Part shown: one piece after another, positions 17,801-26,200 of the stretch
Layout of the letters: the number at the start of each line of letters is the position of its first letter
Position numbering within the stretch: the first letter of the stretch is position 1
DNA from: JABURQ01 sp029243145
Lineage (GTDB): Bacteria > Planctomycetota > Planctomycetia > Planctomycetales > Planctomycetaceae
NCBI GenBank assembly: GCA_965660145.1
Contig: CBFHYX010000001.1
Location: forward strand, 186,001-250,000
Length of the DNA: 64,000 bases
Direction of reading: 5' to 3'
Notes under the pieces: generated by a model
The model's database searches: none
What the model was told of the DNA's origin: nothing
Seen by the model: the letters and a program-made list of their open reading frames with translations, nothing else
Program-made: the position numbers and the translations under genes

Positions 17801-18005
17801 CGGTTTGAGAGACATGTTCGTCGGTGACAATGGATTTACTAAACCGGACAAATCGGACGGTACCATCATGATTCTTCTGAAGATTCGAAGTGATTCCCTG
17901 TAATACGGTGATCGCGTCCGTTTCTTCTGTCGGAGTTTCGGCCTGGACATTGATCGCCAGCGACAGAAAGAGAACCAAGAGGCAGATAGCGGGGAGTCTC
18001 AACAT
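14802..18005 (-). CDS. Secreted LRR, DUF1549 and DUF1553 domain protein
   Basis: This 1067-residue protein has a signal peptide (PAICLLVLFLSLAINVQA). Residues about 75-215 hold leucine-rich repeats (LTNLDTLYLSDSGITD and similar). A cytochrome-like segment follows with GCNGRTCHG, a CX4CH form common in these planctomycete proteins. A bacterial Ig-like region lies around 400-470. DUF1549 starts near DKLVVEKLSKLGIIP, with LDITGTLPTPDEV. DUF1553 carries CSQCHKHPFDQWS, MVNRIWEHYFG and RRLPAEVTIDAI. Family function is undefined; redox or polysaccharide roles have been proposed. It is the first gene of a pair with DUF1501. Confidence 0.9.
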   Translation of the reverse strand: MLRLPAICLLVLFLSLAINVQAETPTEETDAITVLQGITSNLQKNHDGTVRFVRFSKSIVTDEHVSQTATFKHLDYLAVVSPHVTDAGLAHLEQLTNLDTLYLSDSGITDKTLSRISKLPKLEHLYLDRTKITDEGLESLTKLTTLKTLSLNETAITSGGLARLLALETLELLSLQGLEERAASFRFLADFPNLKTVLLHETPVQPTDLEFLHQKRPQLVVLHDPESTKQLSVFQKFRAGQKLSAPEPLMIGDDAIDESQVAQPAISLRLTQRLSQTKEVPDFQKHVMPMLGRVGCNGRTCHGSFQGQGGFTLSMFGYDFQKDLEAMTGGEEPRVNLTSPDQSLIIEKPTHGDEHGGGQRFEKESWQHELLKQWIANGAKGIDEKPDRIVKFDVTPTEMTFAKPGETVQLMCIAIWADGTKEDVTPLTRFQSNDDAIVEVNEDGLMTSISAGGTYVVSFYDNAIFSTQVILPVSDQTGDRFPEIATPTPIDKLVVEKLSKLGIIPSELCTDEEFLRRVSLDITGTLPTPDEVRYFVNDASSDKRKHKIEDLLKSPPHADWWSMQLADLTGSNSQYLGTTDMNTPASIQWNQWLRRRIADNIGWDEIAAGIVLARSRKPGQKYEEYAAEQSRFLSRQDPTDYTAPDNPMHYYWFRSNNQLPTDRALSFGYVFMGVRLQCSQCHKHPFDQWSKQDFEQFTQFFTRVKAGIAPGAKIVQATLKTKLGVPIKLDTAALRRQMYLRVSAEGLPIPWNEIWIEKPGEKPQIAKLLGDQEIDLNQYDDPREPLMAWLLGEDNPYFAPAMVNRIWEHYFGVGIVSPPDDFNMANPPSNKALLGWLSKRFIEEGYDMKWLHRTIANSHAYQRSWRTNETNKTDERNFSHALIRRLPAEVTIDAIQQATANRGRLETWSSNTKGRKITQHPKSIQTRGIDYSLLVFGKPLRTTNCDCERQQSPTLLQSLYLRNDHEVNEWLQRKDGWLLETAHELNQSLTSETSNAVLFQPKSGTEPSIPEFEQLIRTAYLRTVSREPTEQELSRSREHLRLSENTVEGLRDLMWVLINTQEFLTNH

Positions 18006-18115
18006 GGAAGGACTCGTCAGGCGGGATCAGCGGGAGTAAACATCAACGTATATTGATATTATCTTGAAGACCAACGTCAGCAAAGAAAATTCTCGGTTGG
18101 TTGGCAAAGAAGGTC

Positions 18116-18755
18116 TCAGTTTGGCTCTGGTTCGGTTGAAAGGCCTTCTTTCAATTTGCGGACATCGGTGGGCGAAATGCCGTCGAAGTCGAGTTCGAGA
18201 CGCTCAAGCGCCTCTCGCGATTGGTCCATGATGGCGCGGGCGCGCTCCACGGCACGGGTCATTTCATCCTGAAGCTCATCGCGACCGCTGACACCACTCG
18301 AACCGGTTTGAAATTTTGCGTCGGCTTCAAAAATAATTTTGCTCGCTCGTTGGAGATCAAGCAGGACTTCGTTCATTCGCTCCGCGCGGCGTACTCGAAA
18401 CTTGTATTCATCATCGCGGGCCGCTTTTTGAGGACCGAGTGCGACTTTCAAGTCATTTGCCGACTGAACCACGTCTGCATAATCATCTTGGGCGTCTTCT
18501 CCCAATTGCCATAATTCGGGGAGATGACGTTTGACGGCGGCTTCGATATTCTGCGTTCCCGTTTGGTTACCGACTCCCGTACACATGCCGGCACATCCCA
18601 ACAATATGGCCAGCATTAAGCCATTGATGATCCACCAGAATGTTTTGCCGAGAGAATTGTTCTTTACATTTCCCGCAGCGGACTTTTCGACCGACCATCG
18701 AATCTTCTAAGTCATATTTCTTATCGCAATAAGGACACTGGACTTCCACGTTCAT
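18116..18755 (-). pseudogene. Zinc-ribbon plus membrane/coiled-coil protein, split by a +1 frameshift
   Basis: Two overlapping frames appear to be one gene. The first frame starts at an ATG with AGGAG seven bases upstream and encodes a zinc ribbon (CPYCDKKYDLEDSMVGRKVRCGKC). The second frame, one base out, continues with a membrane helix (TFWWIINGLMLAILLGCAG) and an Ala/Glu-rich helical domain of 150 residues. The second frame has no start codon or ribosome-binding site ahead of the helix; its only ATG, before LAILLGC, lies inside the helix. A single extra base between about 18,616 and 18,675 explains both. Joined, the protein would be about 212 residues, resembling other planctomycete zinc-ribbon membrane proteins. 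Alternatively the second frame could be a short lipoprotein (LLGC lipobox). Confidence 0.65.
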
Positions 18756-18881
18756 GGCTGCTCCTGATGGTGAGAAACTCTTGATTCAGTGAAAAACATC
18801 CGCTTCCATAGATAACATGTCGAGGGAGCGGACTGGATGTGACAAGTTTTTGATAATTTCTTGGATATTTAGCAGCATCAC

Positions 18882-18916
18882 TGCTGTAAACTAAAACAAT
18901 GTCGATGTTTACAGCA
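18882..18916. promoter_or_regulatory. 10-bp perfect inverted repeat upstream of the sigma gene
   Basis: TGCTGTAAAC and GTTTACAGCA form a perfect dyad separated by 15 nt. It lies between the divergent zinc-ribbon and sigma-factor genes and touches the first copy of the 21-bp tandem repeat. Ten perfect pairs with a 25-bp centre distance suggest an operator or a transcript hairpin. Confidence 0.45.
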
Positions 18917-18957
18917 TTCTGGTATCTAGAGTGAGGATTCTGGTATCTAGAGTGAGG
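18916..18957 (+). repeat. Perfect 21-bp tandem duplication before the sigma-factor start
   Basis: Two identical 21-bp units, each beginning ATTCTGGTATC and ending GTGAGG, follow each other without a gap. The second unit, with the bases after it, forms GAGGAG six bases before the TTG start of the sigma-factor gene, so the duplication doubles most of the ribosome-binding region. Confidence 0.9.
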
Positions 18958-18965
18958 AGACCGGT

Positions 18966-19552
18966 TTGAACTCCTGCGAAGACTCCGAAGTCGGTTCTGT
19001 TAGCCAGCTTGTCCAGCAATGGGAGGCTCAGGAAAGCCCGGCAGTCGAACGGATCTATCTCGACTATTTCCCGAAACTTCAGGTTTTGGCTCGTCGAGTT
19101 TTGGGCGGTCTTCCCGGTGCTAGTATCGATGCCGAAGACGCGGCACAAAGCGCCATCAAAAGCTTCTGCCGATACATGCGGAAACTGGATCAACCCAACC
19201 AGAAGCACCGCGATGATGTTTGGCGGATTCTTTGCAAAATCGCCGCAAGCGCACTCATGGAGATCCCAAGGCCGACTTGGAAGCCATGACAGATCTCGAA
19301 ATGCGAGCGGAAGATTGGCCCGAAAAACAAATATTGGGAGAGGTCTCTGCGAGTGAATTTGATGAATGGATTACGACTGCCGTCGCTAAGCTTGAGGCAT
19401 CGTTACAACCCTTTGCCCTCCTGATGCTGCAAGGAGTGACACAAGAAGAGATTGCAAAAAGTCTGGAGTGTTCCCGTAGAACAGTTTCCCGCAAGCTTGA
19501 ACTCATCAAAGAGTTTCTGAGGAAGTACCTGGAAGAGGAAGGGCGTGAGTAA
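18966..19552 (+). pseudogene. ECF sigma factor, split by a one-base frameshift
   Basis: The first frame (TTG start with GAGGAG six bases upstream) encodes sigma region 2: LVQQWEAQESPAVERIYLDY, VLARRVLG and DAEDAAQSAIKSF. It runs to DVWRILCKIAA near 19,247 and then goes out of frame into a short unrelated tail. The frame one base back continues KRTHGDPKADLEAM and ends with region 4, LQGVTQEEIAKSLECSRRTVSRKL, a helix-turn-helix for the -35 element. The combined length of 587 bases is one short of 196 codons, fitting loss of one A at GCAAGCGC. Either a sequence error, a decayed gene, or -1 frameshifting. The restored length is normal for planctomycete ECF factors. Confidence 0.8.
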
Positions 19553-19582
19553 AGAGTTCTCACACGAATCGCTCGGCCATCA

Positions 19583-22500
19583 CTAATTCGCGAGTGATGA
19601 CGAGCCTAGCCCTTCTAGCGCTTCTGCTTTGAATAGAAACGCAGGAAGGCTTAATTTCTGAAAGAAGCTTTTCGTCGAATCGATCATGTTCTCGTCAATT
19701 GACAGTTGCGTCGATTGGCCTTGTTTGGTCCGGATAAGACCGATTTTCAGATTATTGAACCCACGCTTTGTTCCCCAGAGGTTTTTACCCTGGGATTTGT
19801 AAGACATATCAACCACGATTTCTTTCTGCGTGACCGTTTCTTTTTCATTGCGATTTCCAATTTTTGAAAGCTCTTTGTTCCCTTGGTTTTTCAGACTCAT
19901 CTGAACCGTTAAACTGACCGGGCTGTTTGCATTAATTGTGATGTTTGAATCTTTCAGTTTTTCTGCAATCGCAGTTTGAGCTTCAGATTTTAATGGCTCT
20001 AAAATTGATTCGGGGCCCATATTGATCTGCAACTGCACCTGATCACCCGGCTTCAACACAGACAACTTTTCCAATTGTTTGGGATCCAATTTGCGAGCAA
20101 TTTCCGCAGAAGGGACGTCCACCGATCTAATTTTCGTGAGTCGCTTCCCGCGTGCGACCGTTAGTAACTTGGAATTCAGCTGAACAGGAGAAAGATCAGT
20201 GTTTGCGGTATCGTACTTCCAGACGATGGTTTGTAACGGGCGACTGATTAACTGCGATTGATCCATGAGCAGATAGTCATCACCTGCCCATACGAGTTCT
20301 GTCGCCGTTCCCGGCACTGGAAATTGATCGATAAATTCTCCATTGGATAAATCCATGACTGCGAGCGAGTTGCCCGAAGACGATTGCAGAACCAGTCCCG
20401 CCCATTTTCCATTGGGATGAATGGCGATTGCGCTGGCTGCTTCTTCGAGTTTGAGATGACCTTGGCCTTCACCCGTTCGGCTATCGAAAGCAGAGAAAGA
20501 CTGATCGAGGAGCTCATTGCCTTGTGCGACCAGAATCGTGTCGCCTTGGGGAGATAATGCAAAAGTTTCGACCTTTTCCAATCTCCATACGGGAGTCAGT
20601 TCAGGTACTTTCCAGACGACGAGATGGTCATTCATGGAATGAGTCAGAATGTGTTGGTCATCGATGACGGCTGCCGTGAGAATGTCGCGATCTGCTTTTT
20701 TTTCTGCGACTTGATAGGGTCTCCAACCAGCAATATGTTTGCCCTCTCCCGCGAGTTCGAAAAGATCGAGACGACCTGCCGAGCGATGATGTTCGAAGAG
20801 TCCCCATTTGCCGTCGGGAGAGATTCCATACAAATGTACGGAATAGGGGATTACGAACCTCGTGAGTTCATCACCTTGAGTGTTATAGGTGATGATCTCC
20901 GATTGCTCACAGACCGGTTGAATCGGTTTGACATTTAAATAGAAACTATGAGGCTTATTCTTTGCCGATTGGTAATAGGTGTAACCCGAGTCTTCCAAGT
21001 CTTCGCTTAATCCACTGCGAACAGTCAAGATGGGCGTCGCGCTACGAGACGCGGCAACATCCCGAACAGTCCCCTTACTTTTGATCGTAATTGAGTCTGG
21101 GGTCGTTTGATGTGCCAACGGTTTGAGAGTGATCTTCCAATCGGTATTCGTAAGAGCTGGTTGTGCCTTCGTGAAATGCACTGATTGCAGGGGGGGAAGT
21201 TTCAGATCACTGGCCATTCCTCCCGAAGCGGCGATAGTGGCACCTGCTTGAAGCTCTTCTTCAGTCAAAGTGATCTGTTTGAGGCGTGGATCACCTCCAT
21301 CGACATCGATGGCAATCAGTTGCTCGTTCCCGAGTATTTTGCGGGAGGGAAAAATCGAGACTTTATCTTGTTTTGGGAAACTGTAAACCAGGTTTTTGGT
21401 ATTGATATCAATAATGCCGAGGGAGTGAACAAGCCAGTGTTGATTATCGGGAAACGATTCAAGCGTTTTGGATTGATAAACCGGGTCCAATTGATCTTTG
21501 AGACTGGCACCAACCTCAAAATTTGCAACTTGCGTTCCCGCTTCGAGCGACCAAACCACCATGTGAGACTTAGGCCCCAGATCATAAACGATGGCGATTT
21601 GGCTGCCATCGCGCGAGAAACCCAATGCACTCAACGATGACGAACTCGGCTTGTTATTCATCGACAACGCCCCGGCGGATTTTCCTGTCATAAGATCAAA
21701 AATTTCCACTTCGTGTGTTAGAAAGTTACTAACGACTGCTAGATAATTTCCGCCCGGACTGACGGCATGACCGTAAGTGGAGCGACATTTTTCCGGCCCT
21801 TGAATTTCGCGAAGCAGTTTTCCCGAGGGCAATTCCCAGACTTTAAACATTCGGCCGATGCTCGAAACGCCAATCAATCGCCCCCCGGCCACATACACGT
21901 CGGACAGATAAGTTTTGGTACTGAGATCTCCCGTTGATAAAGTCCCCAGACTTTTCTCGTTCGGCAAATCCCACACATCGACCTTTTGTCCGGCACTATA
22001 AGCGATTGCCAGATATGCCCCATCGGCAGATAATCCGACATCCTGTACGGAACTCGGAGCTTTCACTTCTGCGATTCGACGTCCTGTGTGAGCTTCATAA
22101 ATCTCATAAGACTCTTTGAGAATGGCCCCTGTTTTGACAGCCACGAAGGGACTTGCCGAGATCGGAAATGCCAACCCACCTCCATTGGAGGACAGGTTTT
22201 TTTGATCGAGCTTGATTGCTTGCGCAGAACTGCTGGAGTCAGTGACGACTTCCGGAGCGGGATCCGCTTTGACCGTCCAGTTTTCAGATTTCGAAAACGA
22301 GAGAGATGGTTTTTCTGGGGTGGAAGATTTGGAGAATCCAGAACCGGATGACGGTTGGGGACGGGTCGCGGTCTCACTGCTCGCCTGGGAAGAGGAGGGA
22401 GGTGTCGTAACTGGACCGGTCGTTGGTGGTGATGTTTGGACATCTACAGGAGTTTTGGCGACTGTTGTTTCATTCTCTTTGTTGTCCCAGCCCATTACGA

Positions 22501-22771
22501 AATAGAGAGCAACGCCAATCAACAGCACCACACCTCCAACGATTCCACCAGCGATAACTCCTTTGTTCGAACTGTTTGAAGACGATGTCTGTCTTGGTCG
22601 AGGTGCGTTTCCATCGCTGGAAGAATTTCTGCGTGGCGGCAACGAGCGACCCTGACCGCCGCCGACTGAAATCACCTCATTACATTCTTTACAGGTGATC
22701 GTTTTGCCATTGAGACGATCGGCCACTCGGTATTTGACGCCACACAAGGGACAAGTAACGGGTATCGGCAT
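19583..22771 (-). CDS. Zinc-ribbon, membrane-anchored beta-propeller protein
   Basis: This 1062-residue protein begins with a zinc ribbon (CPLCGVKYRVADRLNGKTITCKEC). A Ser/Pro/Arg-rich stretch and one membrane helix follow (GGIVGGVVLLIGVALYFVMGW, near residues 75-95). A Thr/Pro/Ser linker then leads into a long WD40/YVTN-like region with repeated strands such as DVGLSADGAYLAIAYSAG and YGHAVSPGGNYLAVVS. The final 200 residues form another domain (KLSVLKPGDQVQLQINMGPES). The ATG before PIPVTCPLC was chosen because it opens the ribbon. The propeller is presumably outside the cytoplasm. No enzymatic motif was seen. The gene ends 30 bp from the convergent sigma gene. Confidence 0.82.
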   Translation of the reverse strand: MPIPVTCPLCGVKYRVADRLNGKTITCKECNEVISVGGGQGRSLPPRRNSSSDGNAPRPRQTSSSNSSNKGVIAGGIVGGVVLLIGVALYFVMGWDNKENETTVAKTPVDVQTSPPTTGPVTTPPSSSQASSETATRPQPSSGSGFSKSSTPEKPSLSFSKSENWTVKADPAPEVVTDSSSSAQAIKLDQKNLSSNGGGLAFPISASPFVAVKTGAILKESYEIYEAHTGRRIAEVKAPSSVQDVGLSADGAYLAIAYSAGQKVDVWDLPNEKSLGTLSTGDLSTKTYLSDVYVAGGRLIGVSSIGRMFKVWELPSGKLLREIQGPEKCRSTYGHAVSPGGNYLAVVSNFLTHEVEIFDLMTGKSAGALSMNNKPSSSSLSALGFSRDGSQIAIVYDLGPKSHMVVWSLEAGTQVANFEVGASLKDQLDPVYQSKTLESFPDNQHWLVHSLGIIDINTKNLVYSFPKQDKVSIFPSRKILGNEQLIAIDVDGGDPRLKQITLTEEELQAGATIAASGGMASDLKLPPLQSVHFTKAQPALTNTDWKITLKPLAHQTTPDSITIKSKGTVRDVAASRSATPILTVRSGLSEDLEDSGYTYYQSAKNKPHSFYLNVKPIQPVCEQSEIITYNTQGDELTRFVIPYSVHLYGISPDGKWGLFEHHRSAGRLDLFELAGEGKHIAGWRPYQVAEKKADRDILTAAVIDDQHILTHSMNDHLVVWKVPELTPVWRLEKVETFALSPQGDTILVAQGNELLDQSFSAFDSRTGEGQGHLKLEEAASAIAIHPNGKWAGLVLQSSSGNSLAVMDLSNGEFIDQFPVPGTATELVWAGDDYLLMDQSQLISRPLQTIVWKYDTANTDLSPVQLNSKLLTVARGKRLTKIRSVDVPSAEIARKLDPKQLEKLSVLKPGDQVQLQINMGPESILEPLKSEAQTAIAEKLKDSNITINANSPVSLTVQMSLKNQGNKELSKIGNRNEKETVTQKEIVVDMSYKSQGKNLWGTKRGFNNLKIGLIRTKQGQSTQLSIDENMIDSTKSFFQKLSLPAFLFKAEALEGLGSSSLAN

Positions 22772-23232
22772 TCTAATCTCACAAGGTACGAAAAAGAGCT
22801 GATCAGGACAGGACTGAGCGGAACCGTGAATACGGAACATCTCAACATTTTGTAATCTGACACTAATCCTGCGTGGAGAATGATGCAAAAGGAAATTTTG
22901 GGAGAATCACAGGGATTGTAAAACAAGATCGCCTCGATGCCATCATGATTAGTCTGCTTTTTGGACCTTTATCTCTTAGGCTGGTTCTAGTGAGAACTGT
23001 TTTCGTGAACGCGAATCATTGGCCGAAACAGAATGATACATAAGCCGTTTTTGTATAGTTGTTTACGACCTGCTGCCTGTTCACGTTAATCCCTACAATC
23101 CTGTCCATTTTCTTCGTAATAAATCACCCCTCGCAAACTGCTTGTTTCATTTGCCTGCGAAAATGGTGTATAAAGAGGTATGGCCATTGGCCATCCCACC
23201 TGATTGTTCTCCACACACAAATTCCGTTGCGA
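22772..23232. other. Divergent promoter region, no gene seen
   Basis: This 461-bp AT-rich spacer separates the zinc-ribbon propeller gene from a DUF1549/DUF1553 gene. Both must have promoters here. I see no repeat, RNA gene or convincing small reading frame. Confidence 0.5.
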
Positions 23233-26094
23233 ATGAGGTCTACTATCGTGAGATTGCCTCTTGCCCTCTCTGGCTTGCTCTGTGCCGCGTTACCAGCCTT
23301 TGCTGCTGATGACGAGGGTCATGTCTTTTTTGAAAACAAGATCCGTCCGGTCTTGGTCAAGCATTGTTACGAATGTCACTCTGCTGACAGTGAAGCTCTC
23401 AAGGGAGGATTGTTGGTTGATTCGGCTCCCGCCTTGATGATGGGGGGTGATTCCGGTCCTTCTTTAGTGAAAGGAAAGCCGGCAGAGAGTTTGTTGCTGG
23501 AAGCGATGAAGTACGATTCATTCGAGATGCCTCCTGCTGGGAAATTGCCCGACAATGTGATCTCCGACTTTGAAAAATGGATCGCAATGGGCGCTCCCGA
23601 TCCACGGACAGAGATGGTTCAGCCCAAGCACGCGGCCCAAGGAATCGACCTGGAAGCGGGACGACAGTTCTGGGCGTTCCAACCTCCCGAAGCGCACGCG
23701 GTGCCTCAAGTCAAACAATCTGATTGGCCAAACAACTGGATCGATCATTTTGTGCTGGCAAAACTCGAAGAGAACCAGCGAGTGCCTTCGCAGCGCGCTG
23801 ACCGAGCAACCTTGTTGCGTCGCATTGCCTACGATCTCACCGGCTTACCACCTCGTCCCGAAGTCGTGGAAAAATATGCTTACAGCGATGACCCCGCACA
23901 AATCGCCGAGTACGTCGATCAGCTTCTCGATTCGCAGCAGTTCGGTGAACATTGGGGTCGTCATTGGCTCGACGTGGCACGATACGCTGACTCCAATGGC
24001 GGTGATTTCAACGCAACATTTCACAACGCGTGGCGTTATCGCAACTACGTGATTGATACGTTCAATCAAGATCGACCTTATAACGACTTTGTCGTCGAGC
24101 AGATTGCTGGTGACCTACTCGATTCCTCCACGATGGACGAACAGGAACAAAATCTCGTCGCGACCGGATTTTTGATGTTCGGAGCGAAGATGCTGAGCGA
24201 GCGTGATAAAGAAAAGCTGCGCATGGATGTCGTCGATGAACAGATCACATCCGTTGGCAAAGTTTTCATGGGGATGACATTGGGTTGCGCCCGCTGTCAC
24301 GATCACAAGTTCGATCCGATTCCCACGACCGATTATTACGCATTGGCGGGAATCTTTCGCAGTACACAAACTCTCGATGGTGAAATTCAAAAATACGTCT
24401 CAAACTGGACCCGCCAACCACTACCGATGACGGAAGAACATCAAACGGCATTGGCGAAGTACCAGAAAACGACCGGCGAGTTGAAGAAGAAGATCAAAGA
24501 GGGCGAAACACGCTTAAAGACTCACGATTCAATGTCGTCGAAGTCGCAGGTGTTGAAACAGGGAATCGTGCTGGACGATGAAGTCGCAGAAAAAGTAGGG
24601 TTCTGGAAAGCATCCACGTTCTCCAAGAATTACATCGGCAAAGGATACATTCACGACGACAAACAGGATCTTGGCAAGAAGAAAGTGATCTTCACCACCA
24701 AAGTGCCGAAAGCCGGCAAGTATGAAATTCGTCTGGCATTTCCCGGCTCGGGTGGTCGTGCTACGAACGTGCCGGTGAAAATTACTCAGGGTGACTTTGA
24801 AAAAACAGTCACCGTTGATGAATCGAAACAGGCACCGATTCTGACGATGCTCAAACCGTTAGGCCAATATGATTTGAATGCCGAGCAGGATTTGGTCGTC
24901 GAAATCTCCAACAACAAGGCCAATGGCTATGTGATCGTCGATGCCTTGCAGATCGTTTCGGTTGAGGAGTTGAAACAGGAAGCCGAAACCGATGGCACAG
25001 GCGTATTGGCAGAGGTCGAAACACTCAAAAAAGAAATCGAAGAACTCAAATCACAATTAAAAGCTGTCGAAAAAGAGGCTCCCCTGCCCGCTCCGAAAGC
25101 GTTGGCGGTGATCGAGCGTGAGAAGCCAGACGATTACTTTGTTTGTATTCGTGGTGAACATCGCAATTTGGGGAATAAAGTTTCTCGCGGTTTTCTGACA
25201 GTCGCAAACTACGAAGGTGCCCCCCAAGTCACCAAAGATCGAAGTGGGCGATTAGAGCTCGCCAAGTGGATTGCCGATGCTCGACACCCGCTTACCGCAC
25301 GAGTTTATGTCAATCGTATCTGGCATCATTTGGTAGGAGCAGGAATTGTTCGATCAGTTGATAACTTCGGCAAGCTGGGCGAACGTCCCACTCATCCATT
25401 GTTGCTGGATCAATTGGCAGTCGAATTCATTGAACACAATTGGTCCACCAAATGGCTGGTACGAGAAATCGTTCTCAGTAGCACTTATCAGCAATCCACG
25501 AAACATGTGGAAGCACAATGGCAGGCTGATCCCGAGAACCGGTTACTCTGGCGCATGCATCGCAAACCACTCCCGGCAGAAGCCATACGCGACACGTTAT
25601 TACTGGCCACTGGTGAATTGCAATTTGAGCAAGGGATTGCCCCTGTGAGTAATCTGGGAACATTAGTGTCTCAGAACAATCCGAACGATCAACAAGTCAA
25701 AATTGAATCGACCAATATTCGCACACTGTATCAGCCGGTCATTCGTAACGAATTACCGACCATGATGCGCGTGTTCGATTTTGCCGACCCGGATTTTGTC
25801 ACGGGAGACCGTCCTGAAACAACCGTCCCGACACAAGCGCTTTGGATGTTGAATAGTCCGTTTCTCTCGAAACAAGCGCAGAAAGTCAGTCAGCAAGTCA
25901 TCGATAAAAAGTATTCGACCGAAAGTGAATCTCTGGAATACCTCTATCTGATCACGATTGGTCGACCACCCACTGATCCTGAAATTGAACTCTCGACTCA
26001 GTTTCTGCAAGCGAACGAAACAGACGCGAAAACAAATTGGGCCGACTTGGCTCACGCACTCTTAGCGTCGTCGGCATTTCGGATGCTGGATTGA
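23233..26094 (+). CDS. Secreted cytochrome-like DUF1549/DUF1553 protein
   Basis: This 953-residue protein has a signal peptide ending PAFAADDE. A planctomycete cytochrome-like domain follows, with the heme motif CYECHS and the EMPPAGKLPD segment. DUF1549 spans about residues 155-360 (WIDHFVLAKLEEN, FGEHWGRHWLDVARYADSNG) and carries a second heme-type motif, CARCHDHKFDPI. A middle insert includes a carbohydrate-binding-like beta domain and a coiled coil (LKKEIEELKSQLKAVEKE). DUF1553 closes with RIWHHLVGAGIV, LPAEAIRD and VPTQALWMLN. The ATG is the one just before the signal peptide; longer readings add a second hydrophobic stretch. It is paired with the DUF1501 gene 106 bp downstream. Confidence 0.92.
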   Translation: MRSTIVRLPLALSGLLCAALPAFAADDEGHVFFENKIRPVLVKHCYECHSADSEALKGGLLVDSAPALMMGGDSGPSLVKGKPAESLLLEAMKYDSFEMPPAGKLPDNVISDFEKWIAMGAPDPRTEMVQPKHAAQGIDLEAGRQFWAFQPPEAHAVPQVKQSDWPNNWIDHFVLAKLEENQRVPSQRADRATLLRRIAYDLTGLPPRPEVVEKYAYSDDPAQIAEYVDQLLDSQQFGEHWGRHWLDVARYADSNGGDFNATFHNAWRYRNYVIDTFNQDRPYNDFVVEQIAGDLLDSSTMDEQEQNLVATGFLMFGAKMLSERDKEKLRMDVVDEQITSVGKVFMGMTLGCARCHDHKFDPIPTTDYYALAGIFRSTQTLDGEIQKYVSNWTRQPLPMTEEHQTALAKYQKTTGELKKKIKEGETRLKTHDSMSSKSQVLKQGIVLDDEVAEKVGFWKASTFSKNYIGKGYIHDDKQDLGKKKVIFTTKVPKAGKYEIRLAFPGSGGRATNVPVKITQGDFEKTVTVDESKQAPILTMLKPLGQYDLNAEQDLVVEISNNKANGYVIVDALQIVSVEELKQEAETDGTGVLAEVETLKKEIEELKSQLKAVEKEAPLPAPKALAVIEREKPDDYFVCIRGEHRNLGNKVSRGFLTVANYEGAPQVTKDRSGRLELAKWIADARHPLTARVYVNRIWHHLVGAGIVRSVDNFGKLGERPTHPLLLDQLAVEFIEHNWSTKWLVREIVLSSTYQQSTKHVEAQWQADPENRLLWRMHRKPLPAEAIRDTLLLATGELQFEQGIAPVSNLGTLVSQNNPNDQQVKIESTNIRTLYQPVIRNELPTMMRVFDFADPDFVTGDRPETTVPTQALWMLNSPFLSKQAQKVSQQVIDKKYSTESESLEYLYLITIGRPPTDPEIELSTQFLQANETDAKTNWADLAHALLASSAFRMLD

Positions 26095-26200
26095 TGAACG
26101 TGACAGATCGCCGTTGTACACGAGTGCGGCGTGACCTTTTTAGACAGACAACCCATCCCCAGAGCTTGCGTTACAGGGCTATCATTTTTGGAATTTCACC

